A DNA stretch of 64,000 nucleotides, taken from assembly GCF_004295665.1 (NCBI RefSeq), contig NZ_CP034759.1:3410001-3474000 (forward strand). Direction: 5' to 3'. This DNA comes from Litorilituus sediminis. GTDB taxonomy: Bacteria > Pseudomonadota > Gammaproteobacteria > Enterobacterales > Alteromonadaceae. Positions within the stretch are counted from its first letter, which is position 1, and each line of letters begins with the position of its first letter. Position numbers and translations under genes: made by a program. A model generated the notes under the pieces. The model searched no databases. It was not told the origin of the DNA and worked only from the letters and a program-made list of their open reading frames with translations. Of the stretch, positions 56,580-64,000 are shown piece by piece.

Positions 56580-57017
56580 ATGACAAAAGGACTTCTTTCC
56601 TTATTTATCGTGGCTTTTATTGCCACAGCAACGGCGTTAGCGCATTTATCTTGTATTTATTTTGGCCCACAGTGCTATAGCGCACAAATGGCGCCGCAAC
56701 TTATTGTCGACTCTGCCATAGCGGGCACTTGGCTTGCACCTGTCGCAACAACCATAGTTTCTTTATTATTTGTGCTTGCCGCCTTGTATGCGTTATCTGC
56801 TGCTAACGTGATAAAAAGATTACCCTTTCTTGCCCTTGCCATGTATTGTTTATCTGGTCTTTGCATGGTACGAAGTGGCATGTTTTTAATTGCGCCTATC
56901 ATTGCTCCTGAGATGGTGACAGTAACGAATGCTATAGCGAGTTTACTGTGGGGAGTGACAGGTTTTTTGTGCTTTTATGGTTACTATCAAATACATGTAA
57001 AGCAAGGTGTAGCATAA
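56580..57017 (+). CDS. Four-helix integral membrane protein of unknown function
   Basis: 145 residues with four predicted TM helices (about 4-22, 45-72, 80-107, 112-134). No catalytic motif is seen. Cys residues occur in HLSCIYFGPQCY. I do not recognise the family. It starts a run of short rightward genes (56580-58296) that may be one transcript. Confidence 0.7.
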   Translation: MTKGLLSLFIVAFIATATALAHLSCIYFGPQCYSAQMAPQLIVDSAIAGTWLAPVATTIVSLLFVLAALYALSAANVIKRLPFLALAMYCLSGLCMVRSGMFLIAPIIAPEMVTVTNAIASLLWGVTGFLCFYGYYQIHVKQGVA

Positions 57018-57066
57018 GCTGTGTTGCACAAAAACATACATACAATATAAACAAAAAGGATAAAAT

Positions 57067-57381
57067 ATGAGAGTACAAGCTGATGTTGCCACCATAGATA
57101 TTTTGGGGCATTTGATTATGTGGTTTATACTGGTTGTTATAACGTTTGGTATAGCCTTGTTCTTTTTCCCTTACTCTTTTTCAAAGTTTGTCATTAATCG
57201 TTCATTCATTATCGATGAGCGTGGCGTTGCCCGACAAATGACCTGTCATACTGATATGTTTGGTAATTTAGGTCATGTCATTTTGTGGATGATAATTTCA
57301 TTACTCACCTTTGGTTTAGGTTATGTGTTTTATACCTATAAAGTGTGGAATTACTCTTTAAATCATACCTCAGTTGACTAG
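57067..57381 (+). CDS. Small membrane protein with internal duplication
   Basis: 104 residues made of two similar halves: LGHLIMWFILVVITFGIALFFF-PYSFSKFVINRS (15-49) and LGHVILWMIISLLTFGLGYVFY-TYKVWNYSLNHT (68-102). Each has one TM helix followed by a short basic/aromatic stretch. AAAAGGA lies just before the ATG. It resembles small DUF898-like membrane proteins. Function unknown. Confidence 0.75.
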   Translation: MRVQADVATIDILGHLIMWFILVVITFGIALFFFPYSFSKFVINRSFIIDERGVARQMTCHTDMFGNLGHVILWMIISLLTFGLGYVFYTYKVWNYSLNHTSVD

Positions 57382-57388
57382 CCTAATA

Positions 57389-57883
57389 ATGCGCATTGTA
57401 TTTATTGCTATCTTGCTATTATCACTGTGTTCTTGTGCCAATATTGGTACGGGCAGTGATAAAAACGCGCGAGTAGCTCAACAGTTTTTTCAACATTACG
57501 CTAAGCGTGAAGACTTCGTAACATTTATGAGTTTTTATGCTGAGCATGCTCAATTGATTGATGTTGTTTATGGTCATCACGCTCAATCAAAAACTGAAAT
57601 TAGACAATTTTTAGATTGGCAGCGGGGTGAGTTTGTTTTACTTAAGGGAGATAATATTCTTACTGTAAGTAAGCAAACAAGCCAAGCTAATACGGTTATC
57701 ACACAAGGCTACTTTCATCGCTTTAGTTATAATGGCGAAACGATGGGGCCATGGTTTTTTTCTATCACATTAGAGTTTGATAACAACCATAAGATTATCA
57801 AGCAAACGGATTGGATAAATTACACACCTAGAGAAAATTTTCTCGGTGGTAAGGATGTTAATAGTCTGATACCGGTAAATTAG
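57389..57883 (+). CDS. Putative lipoprotein with NTF2/SnoaL-like domain
   Basis: 164 residues from ATG 57389. The start MRIVFIAILLLSLCSCANIG has a lipobox-like LCSC, with lipidation expected at Cys16. The rest (VAQQFFQHYAKREDFVTFMSFYAEHAQLIDVVYGHHAQSKTEIRQFLDW) is an NTF2-like cone fold, which often binds small hydrophobic ligands. Its start follows the previous gene by 7 bp. Function unknown. Confidence 0.75.
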   Translation: MRIVFIAILLLSLCSCANIGTGSDKNARVAQQFFQHYAKREDFVTFMSFYAEHAQLIDVVYGHHAQSKTEIRQFLDWQRGEFVLLKGDNILTVSKQTSQANTVITQGYFHRFSYNGETMGPWFFSITLEFDNNHKIIKQTDWINYTPRENFLGGKDVNSLIPVN

Positions 57884-57906
57884 GGTGAACAATTGAAGGA
57901 AATACT

Positions 57907-58296
57907 ATGCACAAGAGTCGATTAGCAGCCTTGGTTATTGATAGTAAGGTAGACGATATTGAGCAAGCGAAGCAATTTTGGCAGTCGGCGCTTGGTTATT
58001 CGTGCCTAGAGGCTGATGAAGCATGGCAAGATCGTTATGCCCAGCTTGAGACACCAAATAATCAACCACATATTTTGATTCAAAAAGTAACGCACCCCAG
58101 TCGCGTTCACCTTGATATTGAAACCGATAATATCGAAGCGGAAGTAAAGCGTCTAACTAAGCTAGGTGCTAAAGTGATTAAGGTCATGCCGCGCTGGACG
58201 GTAATGCAGGCGCCAAGTGGTCACAACTTTTGTGTGGTGCAACCTCAGCGTGATGACTTTGCTAGCGATGAACAGGTTAATGTTTGGTCTGAGTAG
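57907..58296 (+). CDS. VOC-family (glyoxalase-like) protein
   Basis: 129 residues with two beta-alpha-beta-beta-beta modules of the vicinal-oxygen-chelate fold: AALVIDSKVDDIEQAKQFWQSALGYSC and VHLDIETDNIEAEVKRLTKLGAKVI. Potential metal ligands include His in RVHLDIET. GAAGGA before the ATG supports the start. Substrate unknown. It ends the short-gene run and is followed by a terminator. Confidence 0.82.
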   Translation: MHKSRLAALVIDSKVDDIEQAKQFWQSALGYSCLEADEAWQDRYAQLETPNNQPHILIQKVTHPSRVHLDIETDNIEAEVKRLTKLGAKVIKVMPRWTVMQAPSGHNFCVVQPQRDDFASDEQVNVWSE

Positions 58297-58332
58297 TAAT
58301 AGCGACAACTTTGCTGTTATTTTTATAAGATT

Positions 58333-58357
58333 AAGCGCTTCATGGCGCTTTTTTTAT
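58333..58357 (+). terminator. Intrinsic terminator after the VOC gene
   Basis: AAGCGC and GCGCTT form a 6-bp stem around TTCATG, followed by seven T residues. Confidence 0.85.
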
Positions 58358-58429
58358 GCCGGATCAAAGTGATAACAGTATTTTTGATTATACTTACATA
58401 AAAACCCCACCAATATTTAGAGAGCGAAT

Positions 58430-59290
58430 ATGCGTTGGTTTTACTTTGTTATTCTACAGCTTATTATTTTGTCACTAGTTGCTGCTGGCGTCTATTTTCA
58501 TCAAGACAAGGTGACACTGGTTAAGACACCGCCTAAAGAGTTGGCTAAATGGTATAAGCCAGAAAACAAACGCCATGAATGGCTACATAATATGTTTAAG
58601 TTACGTCGTGAAATGCAGGCGGTAGAGCACTATGCCAATGTGCAAAACGATAAGAACTTACTTGCTTGGATTGGTCAGTTAAGTGAGCATTACGGCAAAA
58701 TTGCCGACATGGTGCCGCAATGGCAAAGTAAATTAAACATACCCGCGATGACAGCATTAGCAAATGCTGGTTTAGCTCAAGATTATAACGGCGTATTAAC
58801 TCAGCTATCTCAGATTCAAGAAACCTGTGATACTTGCCATAATGATTATCAAGCAATTACTGCACTTATGTATCGAACGCCTGACTTTTCGAATATTACC
58901 TTAGGCGATAATAATACTCTCTTTAAAACGCATATGAACACCTTAACTAAGCAAGTCAATCAAGTGAAAATATTTTCACAAGATGGTTATACAGAGGCTG
59001 CGCTTAGCTCGCTTTCTCAGCTTGAGGGTAATATGAATATATTGGGTGAAGCTTGTGTTGATTGTCATAAACGCGATAGACGCGAATATCCAGATGAAAC
59101 TATGCAGGCAACCATGGCAAGTTTGAAAACCGCAATCAGTAGCGGTAGTGCCAAAGAGCAAGGTAGGCACTTAGGAACGCTAGCCGTGTTAGCTTGTGCT
59201 AGATGTCATGGTACACACCGTATTGTCTTTGGCGCCAAGGAAAAGTTGACCCAAGAGGTAGATTTTAAGGAGCTTATTAAGCACAACTGA
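58430..59290 (+). CDS. Membrane-anchored tri-heme cytochrome c
   Basis: 286 residues. One N-terminal helix (about 4-22) anchors it to the membrane. Three CXXCH haem sites are present: CDTCH (133-137), CVDCH (209-213) and CARCH (256-260). The first two follow helical segments resembling a cytochrome c'-type bundle. I do not recognise a named family. It would carry electrons in the periplasm. No reductase or oxidase gene is adjacent; a carrier gene of the SLC13 family follows. Confidence 0.85.
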   Translation: MRWFYFVILQLIILSLVAAGVYFHQDKVTLVKTPPKELAKWYKPENKRHEWLHNMFKLRREMQAVEHYANVQNDKNLLAWIGQLSEHYGKIADMVPQWQSKLNIPAMTALANAGLAQDYNGVLTQLSQIQETCDTCHNDYQAITALMYRTPDFSNITLGDNNTLFKTHMNTLTKQVNQVKIFSQDGYTEAALSSLSQLEGNMNILGEACVDCHKRDRREYPDETMQATMASLKTAISSGSAKEQGRHLGTLAVLACARCHGTHRIVFGAKEKLTQEVDFKELIKHN

Positions 59291-59305
59291 TGCTTGTAGT
59301 TTGCC

Positions 59306-59333
59306 GGTAAATGGCGCTATAGTGCCGTTTACC
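59306..59333 (+). terminator. Strong hairpin between cytochrome and SLC13 genes
   Basis: GGTAAATGGCGCT (59306-59318) pairs with AGTGCCGTTTACC (59321-59333) along 13 positions with two G-T pairs. A T-rich stretch is short, so termination may be partial; it could also be an mRNA end-protecting stem. Confidence 0.55.
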
Positions 59334-59359
59334 TTAAATTGCTTTACATAATAATAACA

Positions 59360-60736
59360 ATGAGCATAACCCGTCAGCACTTTATTCTAATTGGCCCTTT
59401 GTTGGCCGTTCTTTTTTATATTCTGTTAAATTCATTTGGTTTAGATGCAAAACCCGCAGCAGCGGCGGCAATTACCTTACTGACCGTGGTTTGGTGGATT
59501 AGCGAAGCTATTCCTATTCCGGCAACTTCGTTGGTGCTGTTTGCATTATTGCCCTTGTTTGGCATTGTTGATCATAAAACCGTTGCCTCCTCGTTAGGCA
59601 GTCATGTGATTTTGCTGTTAATGGGCGCATTTATGTTGTCTAAGTCGCTAGAAAAAAGCGGAGCTCATGAGCGTCTTGCCGTTTATATGGTGCGTTTAGT
59701 TGGTGTCTCAAGTGGTCGACGATTAGTGTTGGGTTTTATGTTGGCAGCTGGTTTTTTAAGTATGTGGATTTCCAATACTGCCACCACCTTGATTATGCTG
59801 CCAATGGCTTTAGCTATTTTAAGCCGTATTGATAATGATAAATTGAAAGTGGCGTTAATTTTAGGTATTGCCTATGCTGCAAGTGTTGGTGGCTTAGGCA
59901 CCTTAATAGGTACACCGCCGAATGTTATTTTTGCTGGTATTTATGAAGAACATACTGGACAAGAGTTTGGCTTTTTAAATTGGATGAAAATAGGTGTGCC
60001 TGTGGTGCTTATTTCATTACCTGTTATGGCACTTTGGTTAACGCGACAGGTGAAATTAGAGCATAACATTGAGTTACCTAAATTGGGCGCTTGGCGTATT
60101 GAGGAAAAGCGTACCTTATGGGTCTTTGGTTTGACGGCTTTAGCTTGGATTACCCGTAAAGAGCCGTTTGGTGGCTGGTCTGGTGTATTAGATGTGCCAA
60201 TAGCGGGTGACAGTACAGTGGCACTTTTTGCTGTAGTTGTTATGTTTCTTGTTCCTAATGGCCGAGGTGGTAAGTTACTCGATTGGAATACGGCGAAAAC
60301 GATTCCTTGGGGAATGCTATTATTATTTGCTGGTGGTATCGCGATAGCTAAAGGTTTTACTGCATCTGGCTTAAGTAGTATTTTAGGTGACTGGCTAACC
60401 TCTTTGTCTGATTTATCGCCGATATTGATGATGCTAACAATTTGTTTGGTGGTCACTTATTTAACTGAAATTACCAGTAATACAGCAACCGCGACTTTAT
60501 TAATGCCAATTTTGGCGGTTGCGGCCATCTCTGCTGGTTTAGATCCGGTTATCTTTATGATCCCTGCTGCTATGGCGGCAAGTTGTGCTTTTATGCTGCC
60601 AGTTGCTACTGCGCCAAATGCAATTGCCTATGGTACGGGTGAGGTTGCTATTCAAGATATGGTAAAAGAAGGCGCAATACTAAGTATTTTAGTTTCGAGC
60701 ATAGTCGCAGTAATTTGCTATATTTTGTTAATCTAA
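59360..60736 (+). CDS. SLC13/DASS-family sodium:anion symporter
   Basis: 458 residues from ATG 59360, with about 11-12 TM segments. WISEAIPIPATSLVLFALLPLFGI and MWISNTATTLIMLPMALAIL carry the SNT motif. The second half repeats it in EITSNTATATLLMPILAVAA, and LPVATAPNAIAYGTGEV is typical. These carriers import di- and tricarboxylates (succinate, malate, citrate) with sodium. The substrate here is not certain. Convergent with the next gene after 9 bp. Confidence 0.92.
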   Translation: MSITRQHFILIGPLLAVLFYILLNSFGLDAKPAAAAAITLLTVVWWISEAIPIPATSLVLFALLPLFGIVDHKTVASSLGSHVILLLMGAFMLSKSLEKSGAHERLAVYMVRLVGVSSGRRLVLGFMLAAGFLSMWISNTATTLIMLPMALAILSRIDNDKLKVALILGIAYAASVGGLGTLIGTPPNVIFAGIYEEHTGQEFGFLNWMKIGVPVVLISLPVMALWLTRQVKLEHNIELPKLGAWRIEEKRTLWVFGLTALAWITRKEPFGGWSGVLDVPIAGDSTVALFAVVVMFLVPNGRGGKLLDWNTAKTIPWGMLLLFAGGIAIAKGFTASGLSSILGDWLTSLSDLSPILMMLTICLVVTYLTEITSNTATATLLMPILAVAAISAGLDPVIFMIPAAMAASCAFMLPVATAPNAIAYGTGEVAIQDMVKEGAILSILVSSIVAVICYILLI

Positions 60737-60745
60737 CGTTTGCAG

Positions 60746-62677
60746 CTAGCTAGTTGCAACAACCACTTGATTTCGCCCTTTCTCTTTTGCTTGATAAAGG
60801 GCAATATCAGCATCATAAAATAATTGATTAAAGCTAGCGCGTGTTGCGCTGAGCTCGGCAACACCAAAGCTTGCGGTAATATTGGTTTGTTGCTCATTAA
60901 TTGTTAGCACTTTATTGGCAATTGCTAAGCGTATTCGTTCGGCGATTACTGTTGCTTGTTTAGCAGAGGTATTAGGTAAGACAAGTAAGAATTCTTCACC
61001 GCCAATACGCCCTAAGATATCTTTGTTTCTTACATATTCACTGGCAGTTATGGCGAGGGCTTTCAGTGCTATATCTCCTCCAGCATGACCATACTTATCA
61101 TTAACTTGCTTAAAATGATCAACGTCAAAAACAACAATGGCAAAATCTTCTTGTTCACGAATTGCCAACGACATCATTTTTTCAGCATAAAGAAAGCTAA
61201 AACGTCTGTTGGCTAGCTCAGTTAAAGTATCTGTGTTCGCTAATTTATGTAGTGTTTTACTGGTGCGCACTTGTCGGTAGATAAAAGCACTCAAAATTAT
61301 TACGAAGATAATCGCCACGATAATAATAATGTTCTGTAGCCATTGCTTATTTTGGGCATTCTCTAAGGCAATTTTATCTAATTGCTTATCACGTTCTAAT
61401 AATTGATTTTGAAGTAGCGCTTGGTCGGTATCAAACATGACCTTGTATTTTGAGCGCACTCGTTCACGTTCTTCATTATGATAGAGCGCCTTAATGCGAA
61501 TATATTCAGATTGATACTCATAAGCGGCTTGATAATTGTTTTCCAGCTTAGCCAACTTAGATTTAAGGTCATAGAGAGAAGAGTACCAAGATAGGGCTTT
61601 TTCTTGTTCAAACTTTGTTAATGCTTGCTCAGCTATACTGATAGCTTGCTTGACCTTATCTATATTTTCATCGGCTAATTCAACTTGCGCTACAAAAATT
61701 GCATCATGAATTACCGTATAAGGGGGCGGTGCTTGGTGTCTTTTAGATTCATAGAGTTGGTAGTAATATCTCGCCTTATCATTTTGTTCTAGATGGAAGT
61801 AGACTTTGGCTAAACCAATATAGGCCGTGTAGATTGAATCAGATTTACCAAGCTTTTTAGTTAGCTCAATAACTTTTTTAAATTCTATTTCCGCTTGTTG
61901 ATAATCTTTCATCCTTAAATAGTCATTGGCTAAGCCACTTTGTGCATATAAAGCATCGAAGTAATATTCGTTTGCTAAAAAGTATTGGATAACTTCGGTT
62001 GCAAGCGATATGGCTTTTTCATCATCATTGATAAAAGAGTAAGAGGTTGCCATTTGCGCTTTTAGGTAGGCTAGTTCAAGGTCATCGCCTAACTTTTCCA
62101 ACAGCAAATAAGCTTGGTGAAAATACTTTAGCGCCTCGATATCATTGTGGTTTAATGAATAGGAATTGGCCAAGTATGAGTAGGTATCAGCTAGCATCTT
62201 AGAGTTTTCACTATCTTTTGCCAGTTGTTCCGCTTCAAAGTAGAGGTTTAACGCTTGCTCTGAGTTACCAAGTTCATCGAGAATACTTGCTTGCGATAAC
62301 TTGAGCGAGATACCAATGCTGCTAGCAGGATCCGGTTTTAAAGCAAAACCTTGCTTTATGTACTCTTGTCCTAAAGTGAATTCGCCTAAATAGGTACAAT
62401 AGCGCGCTAAGCGTTCATATAAAGCCGTTTTGTCATAATCGCTCATACTATCACCCTTCTCTGCCAATAACTTTTGCGCAAAGTCTAGGGCGAGCTTAGG
62501 GTCTTTTTTATCTAAAATATCGACTTGATCGAAAGATTGTTGTAACCAGGGCGGGTGAGCATTAATGGCATAACTTGGTATGGCAAACGTTAGGCACAAT
62601 AATAAAGACAACAAAAAGTAAATTCGTTGAGATATGCTGCTTTTACGAACTTTATTTGTCATAGACATAGCTCTCAT
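60746..62677 (-). CDS. Diguanylate cyclase with periplasmic TPR sensor
   Basis: 643 residues from ATG at 62675-62677. Signal peptide (about to residue 38, SYAIN), TPR repeats (about 50-420), one TM helix (IIIIVAIIFVIILSAFIYRQV), then GGDEF with DTLTELANRRF and active-site GGEEF (about residue 560). The RxxD inhibitory site is RNKD. Organisation matches the GGDEF protein at 54481-56463, but the sensor sequences differ. It should produce cyclic-di-GMP in response to an unknown envelope signal. Confidence 0.92.
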   Translation of the reverse strand: MRAMSMTNKVRKSSISQRIYFLLSLLLCLTFAIPSYAINAHPPWLQQSFDQVDILDKKDPKLALDFAQKLLAEKGDSMSDYDKTALYERLARYCTYLGEFTLGQEYIKQGFALKPDPASSIGISLKLSQASILDELGNSEQALNLYFEAEQLAKDSENSKMLADTYSYLANSYSLNHNDIEALKYFHQAYLLLEKLGDDLELAYLKAQMATSYSFINDDEKAISLATEVIQYFLANEYYFDALYAQSGLANDYLRMKDYQQAEIEFKKVIELTKKLGKSDSIYTAYIGLAKVYFHLEQNDKARYYYQLYESKRHQAPPPYTVIHDAIFVAQVELADENIDKVKQAISIAEQALTKFEQEKALSWYSSLYDLKSKLAKLENNYQAAYEYQSEYIRIKALYHNEERERVRSKYKVMFDTDQALLQNQLLERDKQLDKIALENAQNKQWLQNIIIIVAIIFVIILSAFIYRQVRTSKTLHKLANTDTLTELANRRFSFLYAEKMMSLAIREQEDFAIVVFDVDHFKQVNDKYGHAGGDIALKALAITASEYVRNKDILGRIGGEEFLLVLPNTSAKQATVIAERIRLAIANKVLTINEQQTNITASFGVAELSATRASFNQLFYDADIALYQAKEKGRNQVVVATS

Positions 62678-62865
62678 CACGATTTATCTTAACAGGGACA
62701 AATTAGCTAGCTTAGTTAGAGCTAGTCTGTTTTTTTTATATATGTTTGTTATTCATATAAGTACCATAACTGTATTAATTGTAGTAGTAATTAATGGTAA
62801 AAACTGGTTATTTTGAGAGTATTTTATCTTGGTAATCATTTACTAACATAGTTTAAAGAGTGTCT

Positions 62866-64000
62866 ATGTACGATCCTTTACATCATGCTTTTCCTGGTCA
62901 TGGTGAAGCTTACCCAAATAGTTACTGGGCTGAAACCGCTTTACAATCGTCAGCTCCCGATAACGCACCGCCTGAAGATGATGGTGCTATCACAACGGAT
63001 ATCAGTGTTGATGTTGCTATTATCGGCGCTGGTTATACCGGGTTATCCTGTGCTTTGCATTTAGCCAGAGAGCATCATATTAACGCGCATGTACTTGAAG
63101 CGAATCAAACCGCTTGGGGTTGTAGCGGACGAAATGCTGGCTTTATTTTAAAGTCATCGGGTAGAAAAACTTACGCTAGCATGCAGGCTAAGTGGGGTGA
63201 GGAGGTCATGCGCGGTATTTACGCGGAAATGTGTGCCGGTGTTGATACCGTTAATGCCTTGATTGCGGAGGGGATTGATTGCCAAGTTCAAACACCTGGC
63301 TATTTAAAAGTTGCTCATAAACCAAGCATGTATAGAGCATTGCAGGCGCAAGCTAAGCTACAACAGGATATGTTTGCTTACGATATAGAGTGTTTATCAC
63401 AAACGCAGGTACGACAGCAGTACATGGATGATCAAAATGCTTATGGTGCCCTTCGTTTTAACGATGGTTTTGGCTTAAACCCATTAAAATTAGCTTGGGG
63501 TTATCATCAGCTAGCAAGAGCTGCTGGGGCGAAAATACATACCAGCTCTCCTGTTATAGATTGGCAAACCGTTAACAAGAAGCAGAGATTAATAACCCCT
63601 AAAGGTATAGTTACCGCAGATAAGGTGGTGATTGCCACTAATGGTTATACACCAAAAGGCTTTCACTCTTTAACTGAAAGTAAAACCTTACCTGTACTCT
63701 CGCAAATTATTGTTACTGAGCCTTTAACTGATGAGCAAATTGCTGCATGTAATTGGCTCACCGCTAATGTCGTAATGGATACTAGGGCGTTGAAGTATTA
63801 CTATCGCAAGTTGCCTGATAATCGCATTCTTTTTGGTGGTCGGGGCGCGATAACGGGTAAGAAAGCAGATGATCCCTATTATCCAAAACGCTTGTTATCA
63901 GTGCTGAAATCAAGTTTCCCGGCATTAAAAAATCTTAACTATCAATATGCGTGGTCAGGTTGGATTTGTATGTCGTTAGATGATATACCGCATATATATC
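62866..64000 (+). CDS. FAD-dependent amine/amino-acid oxidoreductase, PuuB-like (partial)
   Basis: At least 378 residues, open at the right edge. It starts MYDPLHHAFPGHGEAYPNSYWAETA; AAAGAG lies 5 nt before the ATG. The FAD motif VAIIGAGYTGLSCALHLA (about residue 45) is followed by the family segment AWGCSGRNAGFILKSSGR, the DAO-type active region of gamma-glutamylputrescine oxidase (PuuB) and relatives. A late match is FGGRGAITGKK. Amine or N-methyl amino acid oxidation is likely; the exact substrate is not determined. Confidence 0.85.
   Translation, partial: MYDPLHHAFPGHGEAYPNSYWAETALQSSAPDNAPPEDDGAITTDISVDVAIIGAGYTGLSCALHLAREHHINAHVLEANQTAWGCSGRNAGFILKSSGRKTYASMQAKWGEEVMRGIYAEMCAGVDTVNALIAEGIDCQVQTPGYLKVAHKPSMYRALQAQAKLQQDMFAYDIECLSQTQVRQQYMDDQNAYGALRFNDGFGLNPLKLAWGYHQLARAAGAKIHTSSPVIDWQTVNKKQRLITPKGIVTADKVVIATNGYTPKGFHSLTESKTLPVLSQIIVTEPLTDEQIAACNWLTANVVMDTRALKYYYRKLPDNRILFGGRGAITGKKADDPYYPKRLLSVLKSSFPALKNLNYQYAWSGWICMSLDDIPHIY

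Overview
The window is chromosomal DNA from a low-GC marine gammaproteobacterium, most likely in the Alteromonadales (Colwellia/Thalassotalea-like). This rests on the ispB | rplU-rpmA-obgE order, an ArcA with a separate Hpt protein as in Shewanella-type Arc systems, many RND, TonB and GGDEF proteins, and AT-rich intergenic DNA. Nothing points to a plasmid or prophage. One complete insertion sequence is present. I found no rRNA, tRNA or CRISPR array.

Layout. 1-11 kb is housekeeping: ispB (partial), rplU-rpmA, obgE, folA, the convergent gltBD pair and folE2. 11-15 kb holds a separate Hpt protein convergent with a sensor kinase-arcA pair, then rsmC. 15.4-20 kb is a lysine regulon: a very well conserved lysine riboswitch precedes dapA, dapD, a LysA-like decarboxylase and a zinc deacylase of the AstE/aspartoacylase family. 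An IS4-family element (20020-21454, 13-bp target duplication) has landed in the palindromic terminator that once separated this operon from a TraF-like outer-membrane protein gene. 22.9-26 kb is a zinc-uptake locus: a Zur-like operator lies over a sigma70 -10 box, followed by a small His/Cys protein and a TonB receptor with four His/Glu-rich loops. 26-33.4 kb has a periplasmic binding protein, CvfB, TerB and an RND efflux pair.

33.5-53.4 kb is the most interesting part: an apparent biosynthetic locus. It contains a phosphopantetheinyl transferase, a PlsC-type acyltransferase, a leftward DarA-DarB-unknown-BtrH set, and a rightward set of dienoyl-CoA reductase, ABC exporter (two genes), acyl carrier protein and ketosynthase. 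The ketosynthase is fused to what looks like a degenerate second ketosynthase half. A LuxR regulator is divergent from a FAD dehydrogenase and a thiamine-diphosphate enzyme. Together these could make, tailor and export a dialkylresorcinol-like or cyclohexanedione-like acyl product; that product is inference. Between the arms are an AraC-type membrane regulator and a DJ-1-like secreted protein gene preceded by two direct repeats exactly 21 bp apart.

53.4-64 kb is mixed: YiiM, two TPR-GGDEF proteins with intact I-sites, small membrane proteins and a lipoprotein, a VOC protein, a tri-heme cytochrome, an SLC13 carrier and the start of a PuuB-like amine oxidase.

Limits: all assignments come from reading motifs and comparing with remembered families. 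No database search or folding program was run. Start codons were chosen from Shine-Dalgarno context where visible.
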